64,000 bases of DNA from Xiphophorus maculatus (Eukaryota; Chordata; Actinopteri; Cyprinodontiformes; Poeciliidae): assembly GCF_002775205.1 (NCBI RefSeq), contig NC_036443.1:31893717-31957716 (forward strand), read 5' to 3'. Below the pieces are notes generated by a model that searched no databases, was not told the DNA's origin, and was given only the letters and a program-made list of their open reading frames with translations. The stretch's first letter is position 1. Each line of letters opens with the position of its first letter. The translations under genes and the position numbers were made by a program. Shown piece after piece: positions 36,170 through 49,351 of this stretch.

Positions 36170-39100
36170 GCTGGTAAAAGATCCCTTGAGGATCAGGAAG
36201 AAAGAGTTGAAATAAGAAAGAAAATAATGTAGGAAGATTTTAAAGTTATATTAAAATTTAAGGCTGGACAGGATATGATTGGAGTAAGTCCTATCAGTTT
36301 GTCAAATGGATTAAAGAAAGTTATTGGAGATGTAGAACTAGCTAAAGTCTTAAGGGATGGAAACCTATTTATCATTTGCAAAAAAGCTGAGCAAAATAAT
36401 AAGGCCCTAAAATTACAAATGGTGTGTAAAAAAGAAATGCTGGAAAGAAAGGTAGTTGGGGAAGAAAGAGGAGTAAAAGGGGTAATATCAAGGATTCCTG
36501 TAGGAGAAACTTGGAGGAGCTAAAGAAAATAATAAAAGGAGGGGAGATTACAGGCTTTTAGGAGTGGGGAGAAAATGGACAGTACATTTACTACTGGATA
36601 TAAAGATAAAGTTCTACCTGATAAGGTCATGATTGGTTATATGAGCTTTAATGTAAGAGCTTATATTCCACCACCTCTCAGATATAAGTGTCAAAGGTTT
36701 GGACAAACTGCGAACGTTTGTCAAGGGAAACAGAGACGTGGAGGTGAACAGGTGGAAATAATCCTGTTAAATGTTGTAACTGTGGAGGAAATCAAACTGC
36801 AGCATATGCAGGGTGCATGGTAAGAAAAGAGGCAGCTGAAATTCAAAAAGTTAAACTGATAAGAGGATTACTGAAGAAGTGAGAGAAATAAAGAATAATG
36901 ATAATGATCCAAAAACAAATTATGAAAGAATTGCAGACAATAATCAGTGTAACATTACATTAGAAAAATTGATTCCTTTTCTTGCATCTATCATAAACTG
37001 CTCAGAACAAGCAAGAACTAAAGCTGAAAAAATAAAAATCATAGTAAAGGCAGCTACAAAGTTTTTTAATGCCAAAGATTTATCTTGGAAAAAATCCATG
37101 ATGAGCTTAGAGATGAGGAAGGATCATCTGAAGCTTCTCAAATCATCACATAATCCTAATATTACTATGAAACGCTCGCAGTCTAACAGCAAATGGTCAG
37201 GAATAATTTAAAGGCTTCATTAATAATCTAAATACAAAACCAGATGTAATATGCATTCAACAATCATGGCTCAAACCATCACTACAGTTTAGTGTTCATG
37301 GTTACTCAGTCTTACATAAAGACAGAATAAATGGGACTGGAGGAGGCGGCCATATTTGTAAAGGGAAACATAACATTTATTCAGCTCCAAATAATATCAG
37401 ATTTAGAAATTATTGCTGTAGAAATTTGGACAAATGATGAGAATATTAAAATAATAAATTATTACAATCCTTACAAACAATTAGAAAAGTTAAAACTTTA
37501 AAGAGAGAATTGGAGAGGGAAAATAGTTTGGTGTGGGAACTTCAACGCATTTATGGAAAAATCAAGATGATTATAATGGAGGGATTTTAGAAGATTGAAG
37601 AAAAAGAATTGGTAATATTAAATAACGGGGTACTAAGTAACGGGGTATTAAATAACGGGGTACTAAGTAACGGGGTATTAAATAACGGGGTACTAAGTAA
37701 CGGGGTATTAAATAACGGGGTACTAAGTAACGGGGTATTAAATAACGGGGTACTAAGTAACGGGGTATTAAATAACGGGGTACTAAGTAACGGGGTATTA
37801 AATAACGGGGTACTAAGTAACGGGGTATTAAATAACGGGGTATTAAATAACGGGGTACTAAGTAACGGGGTATTAAGTAACGGGGTACTAAGTAACGGGG
37901 TATTAAGTAACGGGGTACTAAGTAACGGGGTACTAAGTAACGGGGTACTAAGTAACGGGGTATTAAGTAACGGGGTACTAAGTAACGGGTATTAAGTAAC
38001 GGGGTACTAAGTAACGGGGTACTAAGTAACGGGGTACTAAGTAACGGGGTATTAAGTAACGGGGTACTAAGTAACGGGTATTAAGTAACGGGGTACTAAG
38101 TAACGGGGTACTAAGTAACGGGTATTAAGTAACGGGGTACTAAGTAACGGGGTATTAAGTAACGGGGTACTAAGTAACGGGGTATTAAGTAACGGGGTAC
38201 TAAGTAACGGGTATTAAGTAACGGGGTACTAAGTAACGGGGTATTAAATAACGGGGTACTAAGTAACGGGGTACTAAGTAACAGGGTATTAAGTAACGGG
38301 GTATTAAGTAACGGGGTACTAAGTAACGGGGTATTAAGTAACGGGGTACTAAGTAACGGGGTACTAAGTAACAGGGTATTAAGTAACGGGGTACTAAGTA
38401 ACGGGGTATTAAATAATGGGGTACTAAGTAACGGGTATTAAGTAACGGGGTATTAAGTAACGGGGTACTAAGTAACGGGGTATTAAGTAACGGGGTACTA
38501 AGTAACGGGGTATTAAGTAACGGGGTACTAAGTAACGGGGTACTAAGTAACGGGGTATTAAATAACGGGGTACTAAGTAACGGGGTATTAAATAACGGGG
38601 TACTAAGTAACGGGGTACTAAGTAACGGGGTATTAAGTAACGGGGTACTAAGTAACGGGGTATTTAGTAACGGGGTACTAAGTAACGGGGTATTAAGTAA
38701 CGGGGTACTAAGTAACGGGGTATTAAGTAACGGGGTACTAAGTAACGGGGTACTAAGTAACGGGGTATTAAATAACGGGGTACTAAGTAACAGGGTATTA
38801 AATAACGGGGTATTAAGTAACGGGGTATTAAGTAACGGGGTACTAAGTAACGAGGTATTAAGTAACGGGGTACTAAGTAACGGGGTACTAAGTAACGGGG
38901 TATTAAATAACGGGGTACTAAGTAACAGGGTATTAAATAACGGGGTATTAAGTAACGGGGTATTAAGTAACGGGGTACTAAGTAACAGGGTATTAAATAA
39001 CGGGGTACTAAGTAACGGGGTATTAAGTAACGGGGTACTAAGTAACGGGGTATTAAATAACGGGGTACTAAGTAACAGGGTATTAAGTAACGGGGTACTA

Positions 39101-40980
39101 AGTAACAGGGTATTAAGTAACGGGGTACTAAGTAACGGGTATTAAGTAACCGGGTATTAAGTAACGGGGTATTAAATAACGGGGTATTAAATAACGGGGT
39201 ACTAAGTAACGGGGTATTAAATAACGGGGTACTAAGTAACGGGGTATTAAATAACGGGGTACTAAGTAACGGGGTATTAAGTAACGGGGTACTAAGTAAC
39301 GGGGTACTAAGTAACGGGGTATTAAGTAATGGGGTCCATATAACGGGGTATTAAATAACAGGGTACTAAGTAACGGGGTATTAAGTAACGGGGTACTAAG
39401 TAACGGGGTATTAAATAACGGGGTACTAAGTAACGGGGTATTAAATAACGGGGTACTAAGTAACGGGGTATTAAATAACGGGGTACTAAGTAACGGGGTT
39501 TTAAGTAACGGGGTACTAAGTATCGGGGTATTAAGTAACGGGGTACTAAGTAACGGGGTATTAAATAACGGGGTACTAAGTAACGGGGTTTTAAGTAACG
39601 GGGTACTAAGTATCGGGGTATTAAGTAACGGGATATTAAGTAACGGGGTACTAAGTAACGGGGTAGGCACTCGGGTGGACTTGGTAAGACGTAAGGAATT
39701 GGTTATTGATCTGACCTTAGATTCTTAATCTTTAGCTGATATTTGCAGCTGGACAGTTTAAAGAAAACATAATGAATTTATTATGATCCAATTTCTGTCA
39801 GCATAGGAATAGAAACAGAAGAAAACCAAACTGGGATAGTTTTAAAGTGATGAAAAATGTACATACAAATAAACCGATAAATGAATTAAATTCAGAAATT
39901 AGTAAATGTATTATTAATACATTTACAGACAGAATGAAGTTCATCCTCCATATGTTACGCTGCAACCTAGTCGAGAAAAAAAAAGAAACAAATGAATAGT
40001 TTTGGATGGATAATAATAAATAAAGTAAAAGATGTAGGAATAGATAAGTTTCTAATTAGTCCTGTGGTTTTTATTCCTGTTATTCCATCAAGGATCTTTG
40101 GACTGAAGTTGATTTAAACTTACAGTTAGAAAAAATGGAGGTGGAAAGTTATATAAAAAGAGAATATTCAGAGTATTACAAATATATACAGATGCTTCTA
40201 AAATGTTAAATGATAGAGTAGGTATATCATTTGTAATTCCAGATGTAAATATTATGAGAAATAAAATGATAACAGATACAAAATTGACAGTGTAGGTGAA
40301 TTAATGGCTATTTTAATGGCTTTAGAGTGGACTGAGGAAACTAGAGAGAGGGAGGTTTTAATTTGTTCAGATTCAATAAGTATTAATAAATATTCTAGAG
40401 TTCAATTCAGAATCAAGGCAAGATATTATATTGGATATAAGTCACTCAATATTTAGGATTAAAAATGATGTTTCTCATGTTAAACTAGTTTGGATTCCTG
40501 CCCACATTGGTGTGGTAGGAAATGAGTTGGCTGATAGTTTTACTAAGAGTGCTGCAAAAAATAATATTGTTGATTTAAATATTAAAATAAGTAAAAATCA
40601 GGTAAAGTATATTATTAAAATGTATATCAAGAAGAAATGGTAAGAATAGTGAGATAGAGGAGGCAATGCTAGGTTTTATTATAGTATCCAAAAAAGTTGG
40701 GGAATTTAGGAAATGTAATAGAATCAAAAAAGAAGATGTTATATCTAGAATAAGTTGGACTTTCAGGATTAAATAATACTCTTAAAATAATTAATAAACA
40801 TAATACAGGTTGTTGTAATTATTGTGGAAAATTAGAAACAGTCCAGCATATTTGTTTTTTAGAATGTAATAAATGTGTTCAGGAAAGAAAGGTGTTACTT
40901 AGAGATTTCAGTAGGAATAAAAATAAATGAGATATTAGGGAATAGTTTCAGAGATCATCTGCAGTATTTTTAGTTTCCTA
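36170..40980 (+). mobile_element. Decayed I/Jockey-like LINE with RNase H, split by a minisatellite
   Basis: Left part: an ORF1-like region with 'GLKKVIGDVELAKVLRDGN' (36310-36360) and a gag-type zinc knuckle (YKCQRFGQTANVCQGKQR near 36690). Next comes an AP endonuclease (DVICIQQSWLKPSLQF near 37250; WCGNFNAF near 37535). Right part after the array: GTRVDLVRRKELVIDLTL continues the endonuclease at about 39670. Further on is an RNase H domain (YTDASK-like IFTDASKML at about 40185; KLVWIPAHIGVVGNELADS at about 40480) and a CxxC..HxxxxC motif at about 40810. The RT core between about 39760 and 40150 is mostly deleted. RNase H after RT is a feature of the I clade. Multiple stops show it is inactive. 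Confidence 0.85.
37611..39666. repeat. 15-bp minisatellite (about 137 copies) inside the LINE
   Basis: A unit of the form taacggggtattaag, alternating with taacggggtactaag and aataacgggg variants and often paired into a 30-bp dimer. Copies of 14 bp (ggg for gggg) shift phase locally. Every unit has a run of four G on the + strand. Both strands give long open frames (NGVLS repeats on +, NTPLLS repeats on -), which are not genes. Confidence 0.97.
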
Positions 40981-41223
40981 GCAGAACGGGAATCACGGGG
41001 AGATTTTAACAGCGACACGGATGATTCACACTCCAATCCGGAAGGTGGCGGACCGCAAATACAAGTTGTTTGCCAACCGCCATAAAAAAAAGAGAAGAAG
41101 AAGAAGTTAGCAGCATGCTAGCTGTGCTAACAGGAGGGTTCGGGTTCTAGAAGTCCTCTTCGGGATCAGAGAATTTCATCTGGATCTGCTCGGGCGTTCC
41201 AGAACTGGAACCGGAACCGGAAC

Positions 41224-44200
41224 ATGATGGCTCGTCCTGCTGGTTCTGCCGGCGGTCTGGACCAGAAGGTTCTGCAGTATGAAGCTTTCATCAACGACGT
41301 TCTGAGGAGAGACCTGCGGTAAGCCTGACCCGATCTTACTAACTAGACAGAAACAGGTTTGGTTCATTCCGAATCCGAACCGAACCAAACCGGAAGTTAG
41401 GTTGAACTGATTTAAAGAAGAAGCTGAGTTTCTGAGCAGAATCGGGTCAACTGAAGGTTCTGTAGGTTCTACCTGGCAGACGTGGATCGGAACCAGAAGG
41501 AAATGGAGACGCGGTGAGAGGAACCGGGTTAGTTTCTAGTCGGATATTCGCGCTCCGCGGAGCAAGCGGCGTCTAGCTCCAGGTTGATCCGACTTATGAA
41601 CGCTAATTTCGGCCAGCCGTTCTCTCCCGCTCCCTGCCTGGCGCTCGGAGGTTCAGTTAGGGACCGTCTACAAATTTCCGAACCAAACATGAGCATCTAC
41701 TGTATGTACATAGATTTCTTGCCTTGTGACTATTTTTATTCTATTTCACCCTTTTTATTTCTTGTCAGTGGGTCATATGTGATGTAAACTATTAAAAACC
41801 AAGTGTATTTTTAAATATAAAGTTATGTAAAAATGTAAAGTAAAATGAAGAGGATCGTCTCTCCAGTCTAGTAGAATAATTTCACACTGATTTTATGTCA
41901 CTGGGTCACATGACTTGGAAGCTATTGAAGAAAAAATATTAAAATTATTTTAAAGATTGAGTACGACTTAAAAATTTGATGGAGAGCAAAGTGTCTCCTG
42001 TGACAGCATGAATGACCACTTTCTGTCCACAGTGATGGTCAAACAACTAGAATATCATGAAGTTAAATCAGTTATTCCAATCACAAAGAGAAACTTACAT
42101 ATTATTTTCATCTATTACTCATAAACTGATATATTTAAAATGTTTTTTCTTTTAATGTTGATAATTAGAACTGACAACTAATGAAAACCCAAATTCAGTA
42201 TCTCAGAAAGTTAGAGTATTACTGAAGACCAAAACAAAAAAAGATTTTTAGAAATCTTGGCCAATAGGAAGGAGTGATGATGTTCAGCTCTCAGTGCTGA
42301 GTTCTTCCTTCTGCCTGGTTTACTGCAGCCACGCGGCGCGGCGTCCGTCAGTCTGCAGCCAGGCGTCCGTCGGCCAGGCGGCGTCCGTCAGTCTGCAGCC
42401 AGGCGTCCGTCGGCCAGGCGGCGTCCGTCAGTCTGCAGCCAGGCGTCCGTCGGCCAGGCGGCGTCCGACGGACGCATCAGACTCTGAACTCTGAACGGCT
42501 TCTTAAGCAAAGGTTGTCTTCTGGACGGCTGTCAGGTCAGCGGTCATGTGACCTGCAGATCTGAACTGAGAGACAATTTAAAGCATCTGCAGGTTTTAAT
42601 AGAAACATCCACACTAATCAGGTGATTATCTGATTAGTGTGGAGCACCAGAGATTTTCAATATTGAATCTTTCCACAATATTCTAATTTTGTGAGACACT
42701 GAATTTGTAGTTTTCATTAGTTATGAGTCATAATCATCAACACTAAAAGAAAAAAACATTGAAATATATCAGTCTGTGTGTAATGAATGAATATAATATA
42801 CAAATTTCACTTTTTGAATGGAATTACTGATTTAAATCAACATTTGGATGATATTTTGGACCAGAACCTGCAGACGGTCCCTAACTGGACCTCTGAGCTC
42901 CTGGCAGGCAGCAGACCGAACGGCTGGCGCTGAACGCCGCTGACTCCACGGCGAACATCCGACTGGACACCCAGCTGACTGCGGTGTGAGACGGACCGAG
43001 GAGCTCCGGAGGTCCGGTTCGGTCCAAGTCCTCAGTCCTGAACCAGGCGTCCTGCGGCTCCACCATGACGGTTCCAGATGTTCTCTGGTCTCTCAGAGCT
43101 TCATGCTGCCAGAGGGAGCAGAAGGTTCCATCCGGAACCGGTCCAGAACCTCTCTGGTTCTGCTCAGAATGTCAGCTGATGTTTGGGATCTGGATCTGGT
43201 TGAAGATCGGCTCGACCTGGACCGGAACCATCAGAACCGTCTGAGCGGACCCGGACCATCAGAACACTTTCTCCATTTGTAATCGATTTCTGGACTACAG
43301 TGAAAACTGTTCCCGTCCTCCAGAACCCGGTACCAGAGCCATGTCTGCAGGTCAAGATGGAGGAAGTCTTGGTTCTGCTGGACACAGGGATTCTGACCCG
43401 GTTCTGGTGTTGTGGTGTTTGCAGGGCGGTGTTAGAGCAGAGGGATCGTCTCTATGAGAAGATGTCTCACTACCTGCAGCTGAAGAACGCCATCCAGAGT
43501 CTGGAGGTAGCTGCACAGATTCTCCATCCAGACAGAGGTCTCACTCTGCCACCGCTTTCCTTTCTCCCTCATTTCTCCAGCAGGGGGCGCTGTGACCTCA
43601 GCAGCTTTCAGGAGTTGGATTATAATCCCAGGAGATGAAATGAAAGTATAACCTGAAATCAGAAGCTGCCTCTTAGTTTAATTTTTATTCTTTTGGATAA
43701 ACATGAAAAACAACCAATCAGCTCCTGATCGTCATTTCTCAGGATTATTGATCTTCAGTCTGGACAGCTGATCAAACAAAGAGCCGGAGCTTATTTTCAG
43801 ATTGGATAAAGAAATATTCTGGATTTTTACCATTTCTACATTTAATTTATTTTGGGATTTAAAATAATCTTTTGTTATTTTACTTCAAAGGATAATTGTA
43901 CATTTTTTCTCACATCTTTTCAGTTTTTAAAGATTTAATTCACATTTACACCTCGGGCATCTTTCATTTGGATTTGAATTTCTTCCATATTTTATTTGTA
44001 AGTTAGTTTCATATTGTGTGGCTGTAGTTGGCGTCTCTGACGTCACGGTGATGTCACGGTGACGTTACGGTGTGTTCCTGCAGGAGGCGGGGCCTCAGCG
44101 GCTGAAGGCAGACGTGGATCTGGGCTGCAGCTTCTTCGTTCAGGCCCGAGTGTAAGCTCCGCCCCTTCCTGTGGCCATGTGACCCGGACGGCGCCAGGCA

Positions 44201-45372
44201 TTTATGATCCAGACTCCGGTTCCGGTTCTGACTGGCTCTCTCCTCTCCTCAGGGACAATCCGTCCAGGATTCTGGTGTTGGTCGGGTTCGGGTTCTTCGT
44301 GGAGATGAGCCACCAGGAGGCGCTGCGCTTCATCGACAAGAAGACCAATCAGCTGACGCTGTACGCTCGCTGTCGCCATGGCGACAGCAATAGAAGATAT
44401 TTTGATATTTTATATTACTTCTTGAAACTGATTTTAACATTTTATTGATTTCTGTTTTTACTTTGTCTCAAATTATTCAAGTTCGAAAAGTTCAAAGTAT
44501 AATTTCTCCAGATGTAAATTTTATTTTAGAAATGGAAAAATTTCCCTGTGATTTTTATGCTTTAGCAAGATTTTTTTTATTTTCAGATTTTAAAATATTT
44601 TTCATATCAAATACTAAAATATTGTCTAAACATATAAAATGTAAAAAATTCAACTTTGATTTTATTTATATACTTAAATTTGAGCAATTTATCAGCGTTT
44701 TTAAAACATCTTTTTCATTTTGTTTAAAATAGTAATATTTCTGTAGAACATTTTGATATTAATTTTAAAAATTGAAGAAAAAAATCAGCTGAAGCGTGAG
44801 ACAAAATGTTTAATCTAGAATATTTTTCTGTTTTTCTCCATATCAAACATAAATATTGGAGATTTTTTACAATATTAGCCCAAGTTAAAGCAAATTGATA
44901 TGATAAATTGTTGTATTTTGTCCTGAATATTCAGCAACATGTAAATGTCAGATTCCTACAAGTTCAGTCAGGTTAGCTCGACGCTAACAGGATCCACTTG
45001 TGGACCAGATGAGAGATGCTAGTCATGCTAATAATGTATGCTAGCTATGCTAATGAGAGATGCTAGTCATGCTAACTGTGTTTGCTTGCAGCTTCACTGA
45101 GCAGCTCAACAAGGACGCCGCCAAAATAAAAGCCCATATCCGCATGGTCTTGGAGGTCAGTTCATCTGCAGAACTGGACCGGTTCTGATCACAGTCTGAC
45201 CCAGAGGACCGTTGGGTCTTAAATCAGTCCCAGTAGAACCAGTTTGTCTCTGGGCAGATCTGATTGGCTGCTCTCTTCTTCTTCTTCTTCTGTCCAGGGT
45301 CTGCGGGAGCTGCAGGGGCTGGAGGAGCTTCCAGACGTCTGCAGGAAGTCTGCTGCTGCTGCTCAGCTCTGA
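41224..45372 (+). CDS. uxt: UXT, prefoldin-like protein
   Basis: Complete: six exons, 163 residues (human about 157). Exons: 41224-41318, 43425-43506, 44084-44151, 44253-44360, 45092-45155, 45298-45372, all in phase. The first exon gives KVLQYEAFINDVLRRDLR, followed by AVLEQRDRLYEKMSHYLQLK, LKADVDLGCSFFVQARV, SRILVLVGFGFFVEMSHQEA, LRFIDKKTNQL, KDAAKIKAHIRMVLE and GLRELQGLEELPD. UXT is an alpha-type prefoldin of the URI/R2TP prefoldin-like complex and a nuclear cofactor. Two ATGs stand in tandem at 41224 and 41227. Intron 1 (2.1 kb) contains a mariner-like element and two exon-like segments. It is followed by elk1 on the same strand, as in human. Confidence 0.96.
41466..41516 (+). other. Exon-like segment A in uxt intron 1
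   Basis: A 'ctgtag|gttctacct' acceptor and an 'acgcg|gtgaga' donor bracket a stop-free segment reading FYLADVDRNQKEMETR. Its phase (CG| in, CG| out) is compatible with uxt exon 1. Not part of the UXT protein I know. Confidence 0.35.
42045..42868. mobile_element. Mariner-like inverted-repeat element
   Basis: The left arm (about 42045-42230: gaatatcatgaagttaaatc ... ttagagtatt) and the right arm (about 42660-42868, its complement: aatattctaattttgtgaga ... gatttaaatcaacatttgga) are long diverged inverted repeats of about 200 bp. This is typical of fish mariner/Tc1 MITEs. The centre holds a GC-rich 40-bp tandem repeat. Confidence 0.75.
42336..42470. repeat. 40-bp GC-rich tandem repeat
   Basis: About 3.3 copies of ggcggcgtccgtcagtctgc + agccaggcgtccgtcggcca. 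It ends in the palindrome gcgtccgacggacgc. Confidence 0.92.
42904..42988 (+). other. Exon-like segment B in uxt intron 1
   Basis: After 'tcctggcag' the sequence reads QQTERLALNAADSTANIRLD then TQLTAV and a stop overlapping a gtgtga donor. Phase fits segment A (CG|G). If included it would end the protein or break the frame of exon 43425. Confidence 0.35.
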
Positions 45373-45665
45373 TTGGACGATGAGGAGGAAGAAAAGGAGG
45401 AGCCTCTTCATCAGGAGGCAAATGATCTCCAACTGGACACACAGTGGAACCAACTTCTTCTTAGACGTAAACGGAAACATTGATGACATCTACTTCCTGT
45501 TGCTGCTCAAACAGGAAGTCCTCCACATCACTGAGACATTTCAAAATAAAATGTCAGGAAGTGGTTTTGTCTGGTAAACAGAATCAGCTGAACTGAAGCT
45601 GAAGAAACAAACATGAACAAGTTCTCGTCTTTTTGCTGTTTGTTGTGTTTTTTTATTGTAAATTT

Positions 45666-45671
45666 AATAAA
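45666..45671 (+). terminator. uxt: uxt polyadenylation signal
   Basis: AATAAA about 295 bp after the uxt stop. A second AATAAA at 45545-45550 is an alternative. Confidence 0.55.
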
Positions 45672-47121
45672 GAATTTGAGAATATTTTGTTGCTTTGGTT
45701 GATTTATTATTGATTGATTATTGTATTTTTATTTATTTTATGTTTTATTGTGTACTATCCTAGGACAAACAAAATTTCCCCCTTTAAGGGATCAATAAAG
45801 TATTTTATTTGACATTTTCCTTTAGATTTTATTTAGGTGTGTTTTTGATTAGAAAATATTTCTCCTTATTTTATCATTTCTAGCCACTAATACATATTTA
45901 CAGAAGTTCGCCTAAAATGTTATGAAGTTTATTTTATGCTGATTTCCAACAGATCCAGTTTGTAATCCAGATTAATTAGAACCATTCTGGTTATTGAACC
46001 CTGCAGGTCCGGTTCTGGTCCGGTTGGCCTCTCTATATGTTTTATGATTCTTGTTCTTTATGTTGTGAATATTGAGAAGATGTTGAATTATTCTAAAATC
46101 TGATGTTTTTGTAAATATTCTTTTTGATATAAAACATATTTCAGGATATTTAACAACTTTGTTCTGGATTTCTATTGACTTTGCTGGGTTCGGAACCGGT
46201 CCGGTGCTGTCGGGTCTCAGCTGCTCTCAGATGCTTGGCAACGTGGAGCTTGTTTCCATGGTAACGGACGGCTTGCTGAATGAGCCGCAGAAGAAGAAAG
46301 CAGCAGCTTTTAAATTAACATGAAAATGGACTGAACCGGGTCGGACCAGAACTGAAATAGTTTGGACCTTTTCCATCTCAGCTGCCTCCTTGGGGTCAAA
46401 GTTCACTTTCATCTGGATTCTTCTGTTTCTTGTTTTTCTTTTATTTCTAGAAAAAAATTCTGACCAACTCGTCTCTTCTGAACTAAAATGCAGATTTATT
46501 TTCTTGTTCTGATACTTTTATTAATTCTTCCCATATTGTGTTCAGATATCTGCTGGTCTTTACTGTTTAAGATTTGTTTGAATTCAGATTAGTTACATTC
46601 ATTTATTTGTTCTTTTCATTAGTACGTTTCTGATATTTGTTTATATTTTCCAGGATTGTAGGTCTTCTGACCGGAAGTAAAAAGCAGAATGAATCTTGAA
46701 GTTTTATTTCCAGATTAATATGAACCGGAAATAAAGCCAGATTAAATTAATCTGGTTAAATTCTCCTCCGGGAATTTAACACCGAGGCTTTTCTCTGCCT
46801 TGCTCTGCGGCTCCTCGCCAGCAGCAGCTCCTGATGACGTCTCCATCCTGTTGCCGCAGAAACAGTCCTGCATCAAATGTCACGCTCCCACCGGAAACTA
46901 TATCAAAACACCCGGGCTTCCCTTCAGAGTAAAGCTCCGTATCTTCCTGTCGGGTGAGCGTCTGCTCCTTGAGGTCAAAGTTCATTGTGTTAGAAGTGGC
47001 TTGAACTGAACCTGTTTCACAACGAGATATGGAAAAACCTCCTGAAAACCTCAAATAGAAGCAGAAAGTAGGAGGCCTGTAAGAAAGGCTTACAGCGTCC
47101 AGTCATACCGCATGAAATGAC

Positions 47122-47985
47122 CAGGGGCCTCATGTACAAAACACTGCGCAGTTTTCACACTAAAACTTGGCGTAGGACAAATTTAGAAAAGTTCGGCGCA
47201 CAAACAAATTCAGATGTACGAAGCCTGCGCACCTTTCCTTTATTCATCCTGATTTACAGGAAACAGAGCAGCTGCTGCTCCGCCTGTCGCCTCCATAAAT
47301 ACATCTTAATGTAAATTAGTATAAATACCCGGAAGTCTGTGAAGCAGTAACCATGGCAACGTCCTGTTCGAAGCAGAATAAGTATTTATAATAATAATAA
47401 TTCTATCTTTTATTTCTAAGTTGCTTTCAGGGCACATAAGGTCACCTCACAAAAATCAAACTAATACATTTTAAAGAAACAAACTCCAAATGAATCCTAA
47501 AGATCTCAGAGCAGCAGAGCGTTCAGCCGGGATTTCAACGTTTCTTCTGAATCCAGGAATCATGAGCAGAAGTTACATTTACAGAGTCCAGATGATTTCT
47601 GGCTCCACTGGAGGACGGCTGCAGCTGGACCGGTACCGGTACCTGCTTTAAGTTCTGCTCAGAGCTCCAGGATGATCAGTCTGGATGAATCTAAACGATC
47701 AGAAACCAGCAGATCAATCTGATCTCTGATCAATGGCTCCATGTTCTCCATCAGAGCCAAAGCTCCTCAGGTAGCGGCTCACCTTGATGCAGCTACTGAT
47801 ATACCTGGGATTGTCTCCACACCTGATCACCTGATCAATAATCAAACTGTTTGATCAGCCCTGGTTTCTCTCTAGTGAGAATAAATAGATGCATTCAGAC
47901 GATGAGTTTCATCTTTATGAGACACAAACTGAGCAACATGATTATTTACATTGAGGTTTTCACATCCTTTATTTCTCTTTTCTTT

Positions 47986-48056
<71 letters not shown>

Positions 48057-48376
48057 GGTTGTCTGAGGATAAATGTGGTTCAGTTTCATCATTTAAACAC
48101 TAAAATATTAAAATCATGAAACCCATCTGGTTTGATGCTTCCTGGTCTAAATAACTGAATGCCGTCAGATTTCAGTGGATTTAGGTGAGTTTTGACTCTT
48201 TGTAGTTTATTATTGTTCACAGAAAAGTTTGTCGCACATTTTCACGCCAGGGAAAAAGTGCGCATATATTTATGTAAACTTTGACGCAAAATTCATTTTT
48301 ATACATGCCGACTTGTGCGTTAAATATGGCGCCGCACATTTTCTGTGCGTACGGCGCTTTATACATGAGACCCCTG
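47122..48376. mobile_element. Inverted-repeat DNA element (CAGGGGYCTCATGTAYAAA ends)
   Basis: The left end caggggcctcatgtacaaa and the right end tttatacatgagacccctg are inverted repeats, and subterminal gcgc-rich blocks (gcacaaacaa / cgtacggcgc) recur at both sides. No exact target duplication was found. It encloses a microsatellite. Confidence 0.65.
47989..48054. repeat. (TG)n microsatellite
   Basis: A perfect dinucleotide run of about 33 units. Confidence 0.97.
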
Positions 48377-49351
48377 GACATTACTGCGAGGGAATGCAAA
48401 AGAAAATGCATGTCCCCTAAGGGGATCCGTAGACTCGAAGTGGAGAGCTGAAAACAACATAACATTATTAGTTTTTACTCAGAATCGTATCGCCAGTTGG
48501 GTTAAAACTGTTCCTTCTGTAAACAGAATTAATACATTTTATCTTGTATTTCCTAAATACTCAAAGATGCTTTAAAGAAGTACAACAATATAAAATCAAA
48601 CAATGCAGCATAACAGAAAGATACACTGAGCGTAAATCAAATCAGTCTTTAGCTGCACCTTTTTGGTCAGGCGAAAAATCACTTTTGAAACATTTATTTT
48701 GAAAGACTCCACCGGAACCTCTCTCTTTACCGCCGTTACTCTGACTGTGATGAAGAGTTGTGAAGAGGCGTAACCAGAAACAAACGGGGAAAACTCAGGA
48801 GTTCAGTCGTTATCCCCGAACACATCTGTCGAATTACAGACTGGACCTTCTCCGTTACTTTTCCTCCGTGTCGGAGGTGGAGGTTTACGGTCCCGGGAAA
48901 CTCTAGATGTTTCGGGTCTGACGCAGACCGAGAGGCTGGGGGCTAAGCTAACAGCTCATTACTAGAGCAGATGGCTAGGCTAAGCTAGGCTAGGCTAATA
49001 GCTCCTTGCTAGAGCAGCGGGAAGGCTAGGGTAGAGTAACAGCTTCTGTTGTGACTGGACCTTGAACTTGGAGAAACTTTTATAAAAGCAGTAGGAGCTT
49101 GATTGTTAAGATATTCGTTTTCAGTTTCTGAGAAGATAAAATACTTTATTTTGCTTTGCTTTTGTGGTGGAAGCAGTTGTCTTATCGTGGTAGCAGGCTT
49201 TGTCAGCAGCCAGAAAGACCGCTCGGCCGGAGCGCGGATTCGTCCAGGACCCCCGCATGTGAGAGCCCTGCTGGGCTTGGTGATCTCAGAAGGACTCGCT
49301 GATAGCGGTGCTGCTTTCTCTGGACGCTGTGCTCCCCAGAGGATAGTTAGC

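Larger units (their letters stand above)
45690..49100. other. uxt-elk1 intergenic region
   Basis: AT-rich DNA with a (TG)n run at 47989-48054 and the inverted-repeat element at 47122-48376. Open frames here (for example 46776-47054 minus) show no recognisable family. The part from about 48700 is GC-richer and probably leads into the elk1 promoter. Confidence 0.6.

Noticed and set aside
37611-39666. CRISPR-like array
   Set aside because: There are no unique spacers: units are directly contiguous, and the context is a vertebrate LINE.
37609-39670. NGVLSNGV and NTPLLSTP repeat proteins
   Set aside because: Artefact of the 15-bp array inside a dead LINE; phase slips at 14-bp units break the frames.
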